DNA of 18,580 bases from positions 1 through 18,580 of the forward strand of contig JANRKG010000060.1 of the NCBI GenBank assembly GCA_033763635.1. Direction: 5' to 3'. Of this stretch, positions 1 through 6,990 are shown one piece after another (position 1 is the stretch's first letter; the number at the start of each line of letters is the position of its first letter). The position numbers were made by a program, and so were the translations under genes. Under the pieces are notes generated by a model. The model was not told the origin of the DNA. It was given only the letters and a program-made list of their open reading frames with translations, and made no database searches. The DNA comes from JANRKG01 sp033763635 (GTDB lineage: Bacteria > Cyanobacteriota > Cyanobacteriia > GCF-001939115).

Positions 1-237
1 TGCCAGTTGGAAGTGCGGAATGTGGGTTGGAATGGAGCCATCTTGGATTCAGTAGAAGCGGCAGTTCAATGGGCCAGTCACATGACTTGGAAAGCAATGG
101 CTCCGGTGGTTTATTTGGTTGAAGGCATTTATGAAAAAGGAGTCAAGGTATTGGCTGAGGAGTTAGCAGATTATCTCCCCTTCTGGCAACGCTCTGAAAC
201 CCTGCCCAAATGGGATATCACCATTCTCCCCAATTGA
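1..237 (+). CDS. Probable ISAzo13-type transposase, C-terminal end (5' truncated by window)
   Basis: The frame is open from the window edge and ends in TGA at 235-237, giving about 78 residues of a longer protein. The fragment resembles the C-terminus of ISAzo13-like DDE transposases as I remember them: a segment containing MTWKAMAPVV, then a YEKGVKV stretch, and a final LPKWDITILP resembling the Trp-containing ending of that family. The catalytic domain would lie to the left, outside the window, so intactness cannot be judged. The next gene is a tyrosine integrase on the opposite strand, which fits an accessory region. The assignment rests on recalled family resemblance; a hypothetical protein of other origin is possible. 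Confidence 0.5.
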   Translation, partial: CQLEVRNVGWNGAILDSVEAAVQWASHMTWKAMAPVVYLVEGIYEKGVKVLAEELADYLPFWQRSETLPKWDITILPN

Positions 238-268
238 TCGGGGTGTTATTTATTTGCAAACCCCCTAA
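238..268. repeat. Candidate right end of the insertion sequence
   Basis: Just after the transposase stop is a short stretch reading GGGGTGTTATTTATTTGC followed by AAACCCCC. It is placed where a terminal inverted repeat would be expected. The partner end is outside the window, so the repeat cannot be confirmed, and no target-site duplication can be checked. Confidence 0.25.
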
Positions 269-296
269 TAGTGAAATCCCTTACTCAAACCCTGAT

Positions 297-1484
297 CTAA
301 TCAATTGGGCGCAGGCTGAGAAGTTTCAGATGATCGGCGTAACATTTTTGAATCATTTCTACAGAGGTATCGCACCATTTAGCAATGACAGTTTCTGGGG
401 TTCCTTTCAAGATTTGGGTGGTGATGAAGGTGTCCCGGCAAGAGTAGGGAGTTGTGTCAGGTTTGATGAGGTCCACAATTTTGTCCCAGGCATTATTGTG
501 GAAGTTATTGTAAATAATTGTTTTGCCTTTAGGCGATGGAAAAACCAGAGCCTCTGGGTCAGGACTTTGAGGCCGAATAGATTGAAGCATCGATCGCAAT
601 CTGTCAGAGCAGGGGAAGCGCCGCTTTTTGTTGTTCTTTGATCCCTCAACCCGAATGGGTTTACCGTTGCCTGAAGTGGTGATCGAACCCTGAAAGTGAA
701 TGAAACTGGAATCCTCAGAAACGTGCTTCCATTGCAAGCCCACTGCTTCAGAGGGTCTACATCCAGTTAGAAATAAAAATTCTACAAATGGAGCGTAGTG
801 GCTGTAACTCATCCCGGCATAGCCTCTGCCGTTCCAATTGCCACGATGATTCCGAAACGCTTCTAGAACCTGCTCCCATTCCGCTTCAGTAAACGCATTG
901 GGACGGGGGTCTAACTGGTAGCAATATTTGGGCATCTCATTCGCCATGCCGTCGTAAGGATTGGAATCTAGCAGACCGTATTTCTTGGCCCACTTACAAG
1001 CAGCCGATAGCTGCATGAGTCCCCGTTTCGTTTGATAGACAGTTGTAATTTTCTCTAACTTGGCTTTAACTTCCAGGGCTTCGATGACAGGGATATCTCC
1101 CAACCGAGCAAATAATCGGCCCAGATTCGCGTGATAGTGTTTTGTCGTTTCTTTCAGACTCGAACTTCTGTACTCCGTATACCGTTGCCAGAGTTCCCAA
1201 GCAGTCAGTTTACATTCGGTTGGGGTAATTGGGGTAACGGTACTGAGCGCGGTTTGGGGCTTGTACTTCGCCAGGGTTGAATCAAAATTTCCAGAAATAA
1301 TATCCAGTTCAATCTGCCGCGCCCTTGCTTCGGCAACCTTTCGATTCGTATGGGTATCCTGTAAACCCAAACTTAAATAATGTCTTTTGCCTTCAGTGGA
1401 GAAAACCAGTTGCAGGCGATCGTGCGAAGCCTTGATTTGAACCGTCCCTTTAGAAGCTTTCCGCCGAGAATCGTTAGAGTGCAT
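297..1484 (-). CDS. Tyrosine-type site-specific integrase/recombinase (phage integrase family)
   Basis: A 395-residue protein that would cut and rejoin DNA at attachment sites. The N-terminus (about 1-70) looks like an arm-type DNA-binding region, about 90-190 like the core-binding SAM-like domain, and about 220-390 is the catalytic domain. Visible catalytic residues are Arg243 in TGCRPSEAVGL, Arg350 in YSCRDTFIT, Trp370 and the nucleophile Tyr382 in KCYADH. The usual HxxR His is replaced by Tyr347, and the second His position is Trp, which the family tolerates. Length is normal for a tRNA-targeting integrase. The gene starts about 200 bp from the 3' end of tRNA-Gly and reads away from it, the standard layout of an integrated element. 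ATG at 1484 is used; the protein ends with TAG at 297-299. The type of element (prophage, integrative element, genomic island) cannot be told. Confidence 0.93.
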   Translation of the reverse strand: MHSNDSRRKASKGTVQIKASHDRLQLVFSTEGKRHYLSLGLQDTHTNRKVAEARARQIELDIISGNFDSTLAKYKPQTALSTVTPITPTECKLTAWELWQRYTEYRSSSLKETTKHYHANLGRLFARLGDIPVIEALEVKAKLEKITTVYQTKRGLMQLSAACKWAKKYGLLDSNPYDGMANEMPKYCYQLDPRPNAFTEAEWEQVLEAFRNHRGNWNGRGYAGMSYSHYAPFVEFLFLTGCRPSEAVGLQWKHVSEDSSFIHFQGSITTSGNGKPIRVEGSKNNKKRRFPCSDRLRSMLQSIRPQSPDPEALVFPSPKGKTIIYNNFHNNAWDKIVDLIKPDTTPYSCRDTFITTQILKGTPETVIAKWCDTSVEMIQKCYADHLKLLSLRPID

Positions 1485-1681
1485 CGAATAAACCCTCCAG
1501 GGATCGGTTTGTGAGCTATTGTTTTACCACTGTTTACCCCAAAATTACCCCAAAAAATGAACCAAACTGTTCTAAATATACCCAATTCTAAAACGTCTGT
1601 ATTTACTGCGAAAATAAGATAAAAACTGTAATTCCCCGAACATGAGAGAGTTTCGCGGGACTTCAAGGGATTGAACTTAAA

Positions 1682-1715
1682 AGCGGGTGGCGGGAATCGA
1701 ACCCGCATGACTAGC
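1682..1715 (-). other. Candidate attachment-site core in the 3' half of tRNA-Gly
   Basis: Integrases of this kind commonly use the T arm and 3' end of a tRNA as the crossover region, and this integrase lies directly beyond the tRNA 3' end. A second copy of the T-arm/acceptor sequence, which would mark the other element end, is not present in the first 1,680 bases, so the far junction must lie outside the window or be lost. Exact limits are inferred. Confidence 0.3.
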
Positions 1716-1752
1716 TTGGAAGGCTAGAGTTTTACCACTAAACTACACCCGC
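1682..1752 (-). tRNA. tRNA-Gly (anticodon TCC)
   Basis: The minus strand folds into a complete 71-nt cloverleaf: a 7-bp acceptor stem GCGGGTG/CACCCGC, a 4-bp D stem with AGTGGTA loop, a 5-bp anticodon stem CTAGC/GCTAG around loop CTTCCAA (anticodon TCC), a 4-nt variable loop, and a T arm GCGGG/CCCGC with loop TTCGATT. The discriminator base is U, as usual for bacterial tRNA-Gly. CCA is not encoded. Its 3' end faces the integrase gene, so it is the probable integration target. Confidence 0.97.
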
Positions 1753-1870
1753 CTGAGAGGTTGGCCTGTCTAATTACAGGTGTTTCAACCAGGCGTAGAC
1801 TATAGTAACACAACTTTCAGAATTATTGCAGAATTTATTGCAAAAACCGAAAGACCTATGAGGGAATTTG

Positions 1871-2473
1871 TTAACGAATCGCCCCCATTGTCTGTTTCCA
1901 AGACAGTTCCTTCCGCAGGATTTCCAGGGCGCGTTGATCGGGTTCAGCGAAGAGGCCGCTGCTGGTTAGTTCCCGTAACACTTGCTGGAGGAGGTCGGAG
2001 GCAAAGGTGCCGCCACAGCGCAGGAGGTGACTGTAGTAACAGAACTGAGGGCGATCGTTCTTTGTCAAATGAAAGGCGTGAATTTCTTCGCGGGTGAGGG
2101 TAGAAACACCCGTGTTGATTGGAACCACAGCCCTGGGAATACCGTGGGAGCCATAGCAACGATCTTCTTGCTTCTCCAGAGTGCCGATCAATACGGTCCA
2201 GAGCAGGGTGCGGGTTTCGGTGATGAGATCGGGGGTGAAGGTGAGGTCAGGTTCACTGGAGAGACGGGGACCGTTGCTTAGAAACGCCGGATTCGAGAGT
2301 TGGGAGTTATAGATAATTCCAATAGCCCAGTGACGGTCTTCCGTTTCCAACTTCACAAAAGACCCAAATCCATAGTCATCGGGTTGCGGAGGCTCATCCA
2401 TTTCCATTGCATCTGCCAGTTGCACAATGTAATCGCAATGGGAATTTGATTTAACAACTTTACCCAACCGCAT
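1871..2473 (-). CDS. Cyanobacterial HAS-barrel-like conserved protein
   Basis: About 200 residues, resembling a cyanobacterial protein family often labelled HAS-barrel (the small beta-barrel found at the N-terminus of HerA-type ATPases). The N-terminus MRLGKVVKSNSHCDYIVQ and the FGSFVKLE segment near residue 38 support this. No Walker motif, membrane segment or catalytic signature is visible, so the protein is probably not an enzyme by itself, and its cellular role is unknown. I chose ATG at 2473 because a GGAA ribosome-binding stretch sits 8 nt upstream and the family begins with this Met. The frame also opens at TTG 2506 and ATG 2488, which would add 5-11 residues. The gene is followed by tRNA-Gly on the same strand after about 120 bp. 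Confidence 0.65.
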   Translation of the reverse strand: MRLGKVVKSNSHCDYIVQLADAMEMDEPPQPDDYGFGSFVKLETEDRHWAIGIIYNSQLSNPAFLSNGPRLSSEPDLTFTPDLITETRTLLWTVLIGTLEKQEDRCYGSHGIPRAVVPINTGVSTLTREEIHAFHLTKNDRPQFCYYSHLLRCGGTFASDLLQQVLRELTSSGLFAEPDQRALEILRKELSWKQTMGAIR

Positions 2474-2576
2474 CGAACGTTCCTGCATGAAGGATAACAA
2501 CCTCAACTCGCCTGATCGGAATTTTTTCTAAATCGTACACACGTTCTAGCGAAATGTCTATCTCTTTTGATCTGAT

Positions 2577-4145
2577 TTAACCTTCCCTCGCCCTTCCCAG
2601 CGTTGTGATGTAAAGAACAGCTTCATCGGTTGGAATGCCCAGCACTTCATTGACCTGGTTGTCAAAGAATCCGGCAATGCCACTCACTCCTAATTTGAGT
2701 TGGGTAGCTGCGAGGTTCAGTCGTTGTCCCAGGTGTCCTGCATCCAGGTGGAGATAGCGGTAAGCCCGATCGCCATACTGAGCAATGGCAGTCGATAAAT
2801 CGGCGGCATGGAAGACGATCGCCGCCGCATCTCGGCCTAACTCCTGCCCCAGGCAGAGGTAATGGAGTTCACGGCGAAAGTTCTTGAAGCGGATTTGACG
2901 CAATTCCTGAGCTTTGGGAGCGTAATAGTAACAACCTTCGTCCAAACCTTTTACATCTGAAACTGCGACAAAGGTTTCAATTAAGCTGAGATCAAAGTAG
3001 TCGGGAGCCTCATCAAATCCCTGATCCTGATAATGGTGAGGCTGGTAGGTGAAGTCTAAAAGGGCCGCTAATTCTTCGAGCGTCAGGGGTGCGCCATTGT
3101 AGGCGCGGGTAGAACGACGGCGTAAAATACTTTTTTCTAGGTCTTCGAGATGATCTCCCCAGAGGATCGGTTGGCTTTGGGTGGAAACTCGCAGGCAGAA
3201 AGGGAAGTTGTACTTATCGGTGGATTCAGTGAGGGGGACCGATTCATCCAGGGGAGCGATCAATTTTGCCCCCGTTAACGGGGAATCCTCAATTTGGGTT
3301 GCCTGATGACACAGGGCCAGTAACTGCCCGTCAGGAAGCAGCGGATAATTGGTACAGACTCCTGAAGGGAGAGCAGTTCTGCCCAGGGGTAGATTTTGGG
3401 TCACTTCCCGCAGATCCGCCAGGGGGAGTACCACCAGGGTTCCTTCCTCGTCAGGGTTCAGATACAACACCTGATTCATTGCCGCATCCCGAAACCCACC
3501 GATCAGGTGGGGACGGTAATCCTGAAGGCTAGCAGCCAGTTCCACATTGCCCAGCAAGTGCCCAGTGTCGAGAAAAATGCGGCGGTAGGCTCGGTCTTGG
3601 TAGCGCCATGCCGATCGAAAAAACACTGCCGTAACAACGATCGCCAGTTGGGTACTTTCTAGAGAGGGGTGCCAGAAACACGCTGCCTGAACATCAGGCC
3701 ACACATTTTCATCCCAAAACTGTAGGAGAGAATGGGAACGGACCTGATAACTGTAAAGACCCGCTGGGAGCCAGGAAAGGCCACGGGAGAGTAAGTAAAC
3801 TTCTGCCGGATAAAGGCCGCCCGCAGAAGGGGCTGCCCGCAGATAAAGGGGGTCGCCCGTTGCGGTCGTAACGCCTGACACCACTGCCGTTAAGCCATAA
3901 CTGTAGTAAAGCAACTGAGATAACCGTTGCCAGTTCTCCTGAGATGATTCAGAACTGCGATCAATCTCCTTCAGTTGCCCCTCTAGATAGGGTTTGAGAT
4001 CGTATTCTTTACCCAGTTTGTACGTCTTGTAAGGGAGGGGTTGAGTCTTCCAATCAAGTCCCTGGCTTTTACGAGCTAGGGTATCGGGGTCGTACTTGGT
4101 TCGCTCATGGTAGTGTTGAGTGATCGAGGGAGGCAGGTCAGACAT
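2577..4145 (-). CDS. SagB/ThcOx-type tandem nitroreductase-family flavoprotein
   Basis: A 522-residue protein made of two nitroreductase-like halves. The first (about 65-250) contains LRAAPSAGGLYPAEVYL at 102-118, the FMN-binding signature of the SagB/ThcOx group. The second (about 335-520) begins with RRRSTRAYNGAPLTLEELA at 342-360. Two similar helices, RAYRRIFLDTGHLLG near 185 and RAYRYLHLDAGHLG near 460, show the internal duplication. The second half lacks the PSAGG signature, so FMN chemistry probably belongs to the first half or the shared interface. Some family members oxidise azolines to azoles in peptide natural products, but no YcaO, SagC-like protein or precursor peptide is nearby, so the substrate is unknown. 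ATG 4145 is used; an in-frame TTG at 4160 would add five residues. Neither start has a clear ribosome-binding site. Confidence 0.85.
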   Translation of the reverse strand: MSDLPPSITQHYHERTKYDPDTLARKSQGLDWKTQPLPYKTYKLGKEYDLKPYLEGQLKEIDRSSESSQENWQRLSQLLYYSYGLTAVVSGVTTATGDPLYLRAAPSAGGLYPAEVYLLSRGLSWLPAGLYSYQVRSHSLLQFWDENVWPDVQAACFWHPSLESTQLAIVVTAVFFRSAWRYQDRAYRRIFLDTGHLLGNVELAASLQDYRPHLIGGFRDAAMNQVLYLNPDEEGTLVVLPLADLREVTQNLPLGRTALPSGVCTNYPLLPDGQLLALCHQATQIEDSPLTGAKLIAPLDESVPLTESTDKYNFPFCLRVSTQSQPILWGDHLEDLEKSILRRRSTRAYNGAPLTLEELAALLDFTYQPHHYQDQGFDEAPDYFDLSLIETFVAVSDVKGLDEGCYYYAPKAQELRQIRFKNFRRELHYLCLGQELGRDAAAIVFHAADLSTAIAQYGDRAYRYLHLDAGHLGQRLNLAATQLKLGVSGIAGFFDNQVNEVLGIPTDEAVLYITTLGRAREG

Positions 4146-4475
4146 ATCGCAGCAAGTCAAGAGGGAATTTCCCTCATCTTGACACTCCTTCTACCAACCG
4201 TGCCTCATAACAAGGGAAATTTAAGTAAAAAGTTGGCGGCAAGCCAATTTACGGCGACTCGATAGGTCTTCCCCAAGACAGATGAAGCTTTCCCCCAAAT
4301 CTTGAAAGATTAGTTAACACAAGCCTGTAGTAATAAATTCCTACGGCTGTAGCCCATTCCCTTGGTGTGTTCCAAGTTATTGATAAGCCAGTTCATAGGA
4401 TGAGTGCATCCCATTTCTTGTAAACGTGCGATCGTTCGCACCCAATCCTAAAGTAGCTGTAGCAAAGCTTTTAAG
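4146..4475. promoter_or_regulatory. Divergent intergenic region (about 330 bp)
   Basis: This spacer separates the minus-strand SagB-like gene from the plus-strand glycosyltransferase, so it must hold both promoters. I see no convincing pair of -35 and -10 hexamers, no riboswitch and no coding sequence. CTGTAG occurs three times, near 4325, 4347 and 4456, and the first two can form a weak hairpin with CTACGG between them. These are only hints of a control site. Confidence 0.3.
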
Positions 4476-5375
4476 ATGATGTCAAAGAAAAGCCAAGATT
4501 ACGACTGGAATCGGTCACACTCTGAAGAAATCCACCCTGAACAGTTAAGGTTGGACCAGGCCGTTTCTTCCAGAGAGTTAGCCAATCACCTGAAGCCTCA
4601 GAGAGAGATTCAGGACAAGGTAAATATCTTGAATGTGGCAATCGATAACATATCCCAACAGGAACTGTTGGAATCTTTAGAGTCAGGAATTGTTTTCACC
4701 CCCAACGTTGATCACCTGATTAATTTGCAAACCGATTCTGACTTTTATCGAATTTACAACACAGCAGATTACAAAATTTGTGACAGCAAGATCCTGTATT
4801 ATGCTTCGATGTTTCTGGGATCTCCTGTTAAGGAAAAAATTTCCGGATCAGATTTTTTTCCTGCCTTCTATCAGTACCACCGTCGTAATGAGAAAATTAC
4901 CCTCTTTTTATTAGGGGGAGAAAAGGGCGTTGCCGATCGCGCTAGAGATGCTATTAACCGCAAAGTCGGGAGACGGATGGTAGTGGGTTCCTACTCTCCT
5001 TCGTTTGGATTTGAAAAAAACGAACAGGAATGCGAGGAAATTATTGCCCTGATCAATCGATCGGGAGCAACCGTTCTGGCTGTAGGTGTTGGGGCACCCA
5101 AGCAGGAAAAGTGGATTTGCAAGTATAAAGACCGGATGCCCAAGGTCAAGATCTTGCTGGCAGTGGGAGCGACCCTTGATTTTGAAGCCGGACACAAACC
5201 CCGTGCCCCTCAATGGGTTAGTGAAGCGGGTATGGAATGGTTATACCGTCTGATGTCAGAACCCAAGCGATTATGGAAGCGCTATCTGGTGAAGGACATG
5301 CCGATTTTCTGGCTCCTTTTACAACAGAAGCTCAATCGATATCGTATGCCGTTTGAAAACGTCAGTTCGGAATGA
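4476..5375 (+). CDS. WecG/TagA/CpsF family glycosyltransferase (GT26)
   Basis: A 299-residue enzyme expected to transfer a sugar, in known members N-acetylmannosamine or its uronate or a related hexose, from a nucleotide donor to a lipid-linked acceptor at the inner face of the membrane, for cell-surface polysaccharide. Family landmarks are TPNVDHL at 75-81, ISGSDFF around 122-128, GVGAPKQEKW at 204-213, and GATLDFEAG at 231-239 followed by RAPQW. The C-terminal EWLYRL...RLWKRY stretch (about 254-270) matches the basic membrane-associating tail. Residues 1-45 are a hydrophilic extension ahead of the conserved core. Two ATGs open the gene (4476 and 4479). It stands alone, with a strong terminator 30 bp downstream and no other polysaccharide genes in view, so the polymer is not known. 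Confidence 0.9.
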   Translation: MMSKKSQDYDWNRSHSEEIHPEQLRLDQAVSSRELANHLKPQREIQDKVNILNVAIDNISQQELLESLESGIVFTPNVDHLINLQTDSDFYRIYNTADYKICDSKILYYASMFLGSPVKEKISGSDFFPAFYQYHRRNEKITLFLLGGEKGVADRARDAINRKVGRRMVVGSYSPSFGFEKNEQECEEIIALINRSGATVLAVGVGAPKQEKWICKYKDRMPKVKILLAVGATLDFEAGHKPRAPQWVSEAGMEWLYRLMSEPKRLWKRYLVKDMPIFWLLLQQKLNRYRMPFENVSSE

Positions 5376-5404
5376 GTTGGAGTGATTGAGCCGATGCTGA
5401 GATC

Positions 5405-5434
5405 GCAGGATGGAAGAACTCCATCCTGCTTTTT
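5405..5434 (+). terminator. Rho-independent terminator
   Basis: A perfect 10-bp stem, GCAGGATGGA pairing with TCCATCCTGC across loop AGAAC, is followed at once by five T residues. It lies 30 bp after the glycosyltransferase stop and should end that transcript before the next small gene. Confidence 0.88.
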
Positions 5435-5509
5435 AATCGCAAAAAACGATCGCCCCTCGTGATCTTTTCGTACAAATACATTACAGTATGCACAGATTTG
5501 TAGGTGGTT

Positions 5510-5797
5510 ATGAGAATCTGGGCAGCTACTTTTGTCATCCTTTTCAGTCTGGCGGAGCTTTACCAGTGGTTCAGCCATCTCAAAATTCCCTTACCTGTGT
5601 TCATTCTAGGGGGTGTGGCACTGGCGATCGTCTCAAATTATGGCAAGCAGGGGGGAATTCCCTTTCGCTCCGGGGCAAAGATGTCCTTCCCAGTCTCGAC
5701 TTCGTTGCCTTCCCAAGGTTCTTCCACGTTGTTAACCGAGACCCCACAAGTACCCCAGCCCATTTCCTTCAAAATTCAAAAACCTGAGCAAACTTAG
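5510..5797 (+). CDS. Small cyanobacterial membrane protein, unknown function
   Basis: About 95 residues. The first 45 form two hydrophobic segments: IWAATFVILFSLAELYQW, then after a short HLKIPLP turn FILGGVALAIVSN. The rest is a polar, Ser/Thr/Pro-rich tail. The sequence resembles a short conserved cyanobacterial protein beginning MRIW...LAELYQW and containing LPVFILGG...AIASNY, for which I know no function. ATG at 5510 matches that start; the frame also opens with GTG at 5504. An AGGTGG stretch overlaps the start closely, which is a poor spacing. The extended tail after residue 50 is less conserved in my memory of the family. It probably has its own promoter, because a terminator separates it from the glycosyltransferase gene. 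Confidence 0.65.
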   Translation: MRIWAATFVILFSLAELYQWFSHLKIPLPVFILGGVALAIVSNYGKQGGIPFRSGAKMSFPVSTSLPSQGSSTLLTETPQVPQPISFKIQKPEQT

Positions 5798-5806
5798 CGC
5801 CTGACT

Positions 5807-6063
5807 TTACCGAATATTCAAGGCCAGAAAACAGGCTCCACTCAATAGGGAAGTGAATGCGGCTGCAATCAGGAAACCTTTGAAGATGCTCCACGATCCC
5901 ATAGATGTATTGCCAAGCTCCAATATAAAACCAGAGAACCAGGAAGAAATAGGGGGGCATAGAGTTGAATGACAAACCCAGAGAAAAGAATCCAGAAAAC
6001 ATGCAGCCCCAACAGCAGTAGAACTCCCAACACCATTCCCTTTTCTTCATCGCGTGGACGCAT
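5807..6063 (-). pseudogene. Frameshifted small cyanobacterial membrane protein gene
   Basis: Reading from ATG 6063 gives a good membrane-protein start, EEKGMVLGVLLLLGLHVFW, but this frame stops after 64 residues with a non-family ending. The reading frame shifted by one base instead gives GSWSIFKGFLIAAAFTSL followed by LSGACFLALNIR and TAA at 5807-5809, which resembles the C-terminal half of the same family (a W..KG..IGA.ITALLNGGC-type ending). The middle frame in between reads IGAWQYIYGIVEHLQ, which also looks family-like, so there may be more than one indel. Total length (257 bp, about 85 codons) equals one intact small protein. The likely cause is one or more indels; a sequencing error is the alternative. 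Function of the intact family is unknown to me. Confidence 0.6.
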
Positions 6064-6140
6064 CGTTGATGACCTGAGCTAAATAACCGATAAGAATCGC
6101 GAATCATAGGGATTGGATTGGGTGAATGAGCAGGAAGAGT

Positions 6141-6851
6141 TTACTTGCCATACCAGGCTTTTCGCCACTGTTTCATCTGATCGATCTCTGCTTGCTGAGA
6201 CGCAAGGATGTTTCTTGCCAATTGCAACACCTCAGGACGCTTTGACTTCTGCAAAACATCCTTTGCCATGACGATCGCCCCTTCATGATGGGGAATCATT
6301 GCATCTATAAAACGCTTATCGAACTCAGGATCGGTTGCCCCCAGATCTATATCCATTCGCATCGCCTTGATCTGTTCTGCTGACATCTCCATCGAATGCC
6401 CCATTGCTCCATGCCATGCAACAGGATTCTTAGGTGCCTTGGGATACCAGGCTTTGCGCCACTGCCTCATCTGCTGAATTTCTTGCTCTTGTGCCTTGAT
6501 CACTGCTTGAGCCAATTTTTTCAGTTCGGGGCGTTTGGAATTTTGTAAGACGGCTTTTGCCATCACGATTGCACCTTCATGGTGTGGAATCATACTGTCA
6601 ATCAATCGCAAATCTAATTCCGCATCGGCTGGACCTAACTCCATCGTGCTGTGATCCATCCCTTCACCCTGCTTGCGGTTATCCACGGGGGTGTGATCCG
6701 CTGCATTAGAGTTGATGTCTGTGACAACATCATTGGGTGATTGGTTCGGGACTTGTGTATTTGAAGAACAGGCAGTCAGAAAGCCAAACGATGTTGCGAT
6801 TGTCAAAACAACTAAGCTTCGAAATTGAGACTTTAGATCAATTTGTTTCAT
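6141..6851 (-). CDS. Lipoprotein with two DUF305 domains
   Basis: A 236-residue secreted protein. The N-terminus has a basic head, a hydrophobic core and a lipobox LTAC with Cys28, so it is probably lipid-anchored after export. A polar linker follows, then two near-identical DUF305 units at about 80-136 and 178-235. Each contains FID/LID-MIPHHEGAIVMAK, a QxSKRPE turn and an RQWRKAWY-like ending. The paired His residues (90-91 and 188-189) with nearby acidic and Met residues fit the ferritin-like four-helix fold proposed for the family and a possible metal-binding role, which is inference. The linker has MDHSTMELG, and MGHSMEM lies between the units; both His/Met-rich stretches recall copper-handling proteins. 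ATG 6851 has an AGGGACAG ribosome-binding stretch. No copper genes are adjacent. Confidence 0.9.
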   Translation of the reverse strand: MKQIDLKSQFRSLVVLTIATSFGFLTACSSNTQVPNQSPNDVVTDINSNAADHTPVDNRKQGEGMDHSTMELGPADAELDLRLIDSMIPHHEGAIVMAKAVLQNSKRPELKKLAQAVIKAQEQEIQQMRQWRKAWYPKAPKNPVAWHGAMGHSMEMSAEQIKAMRMDIDLGATDPEFDKRFIDAMIPHHEGAIVMAKDVLQKSKRPEVLQLARNILASQQAEIDQMKQWRKAWYGK

Positions 6852-6990
6852 CTGTCCCTACATTGGGTATTGGGTAAAGTAGTGAGCTTGGTCTTTCCCT
6901 CTGGAAAAGCAAAGATTAAAGAGCCTTTTTTAGGAATTTCACTCATTAAGACCTGACAAGCAAGTGCAACAACACTAATTTTTCAGTATT

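Noticed and set aside
1373..1708. Minus-strand 111-codon frame running from the tRNA into the integrase
   Set aside because: It begins inside tRNA-Gly and overlaps the well-supported integrase gene in another frame; its start MRVRFPPPAF is the usual false peptide read from a tRNA T arm.
2577..5375. Peptide natural-product cluster around the SagB-like gene
   Set aside because: No precursor peptide, YcaO protein, peptidase or dedicated transporter is near; the glycosyltransferase is divergent and belongs to a cell-surface polysaccharide family.
5769..6107. 112-codon minus-strand frame as an intact gene
   Set aside because: Only its middle resembles the membrane-protein family; start and end are poor and it overlaps the 3' end of the small plus-strand gene. 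It is better explained as one frame of a frameshifted gene.
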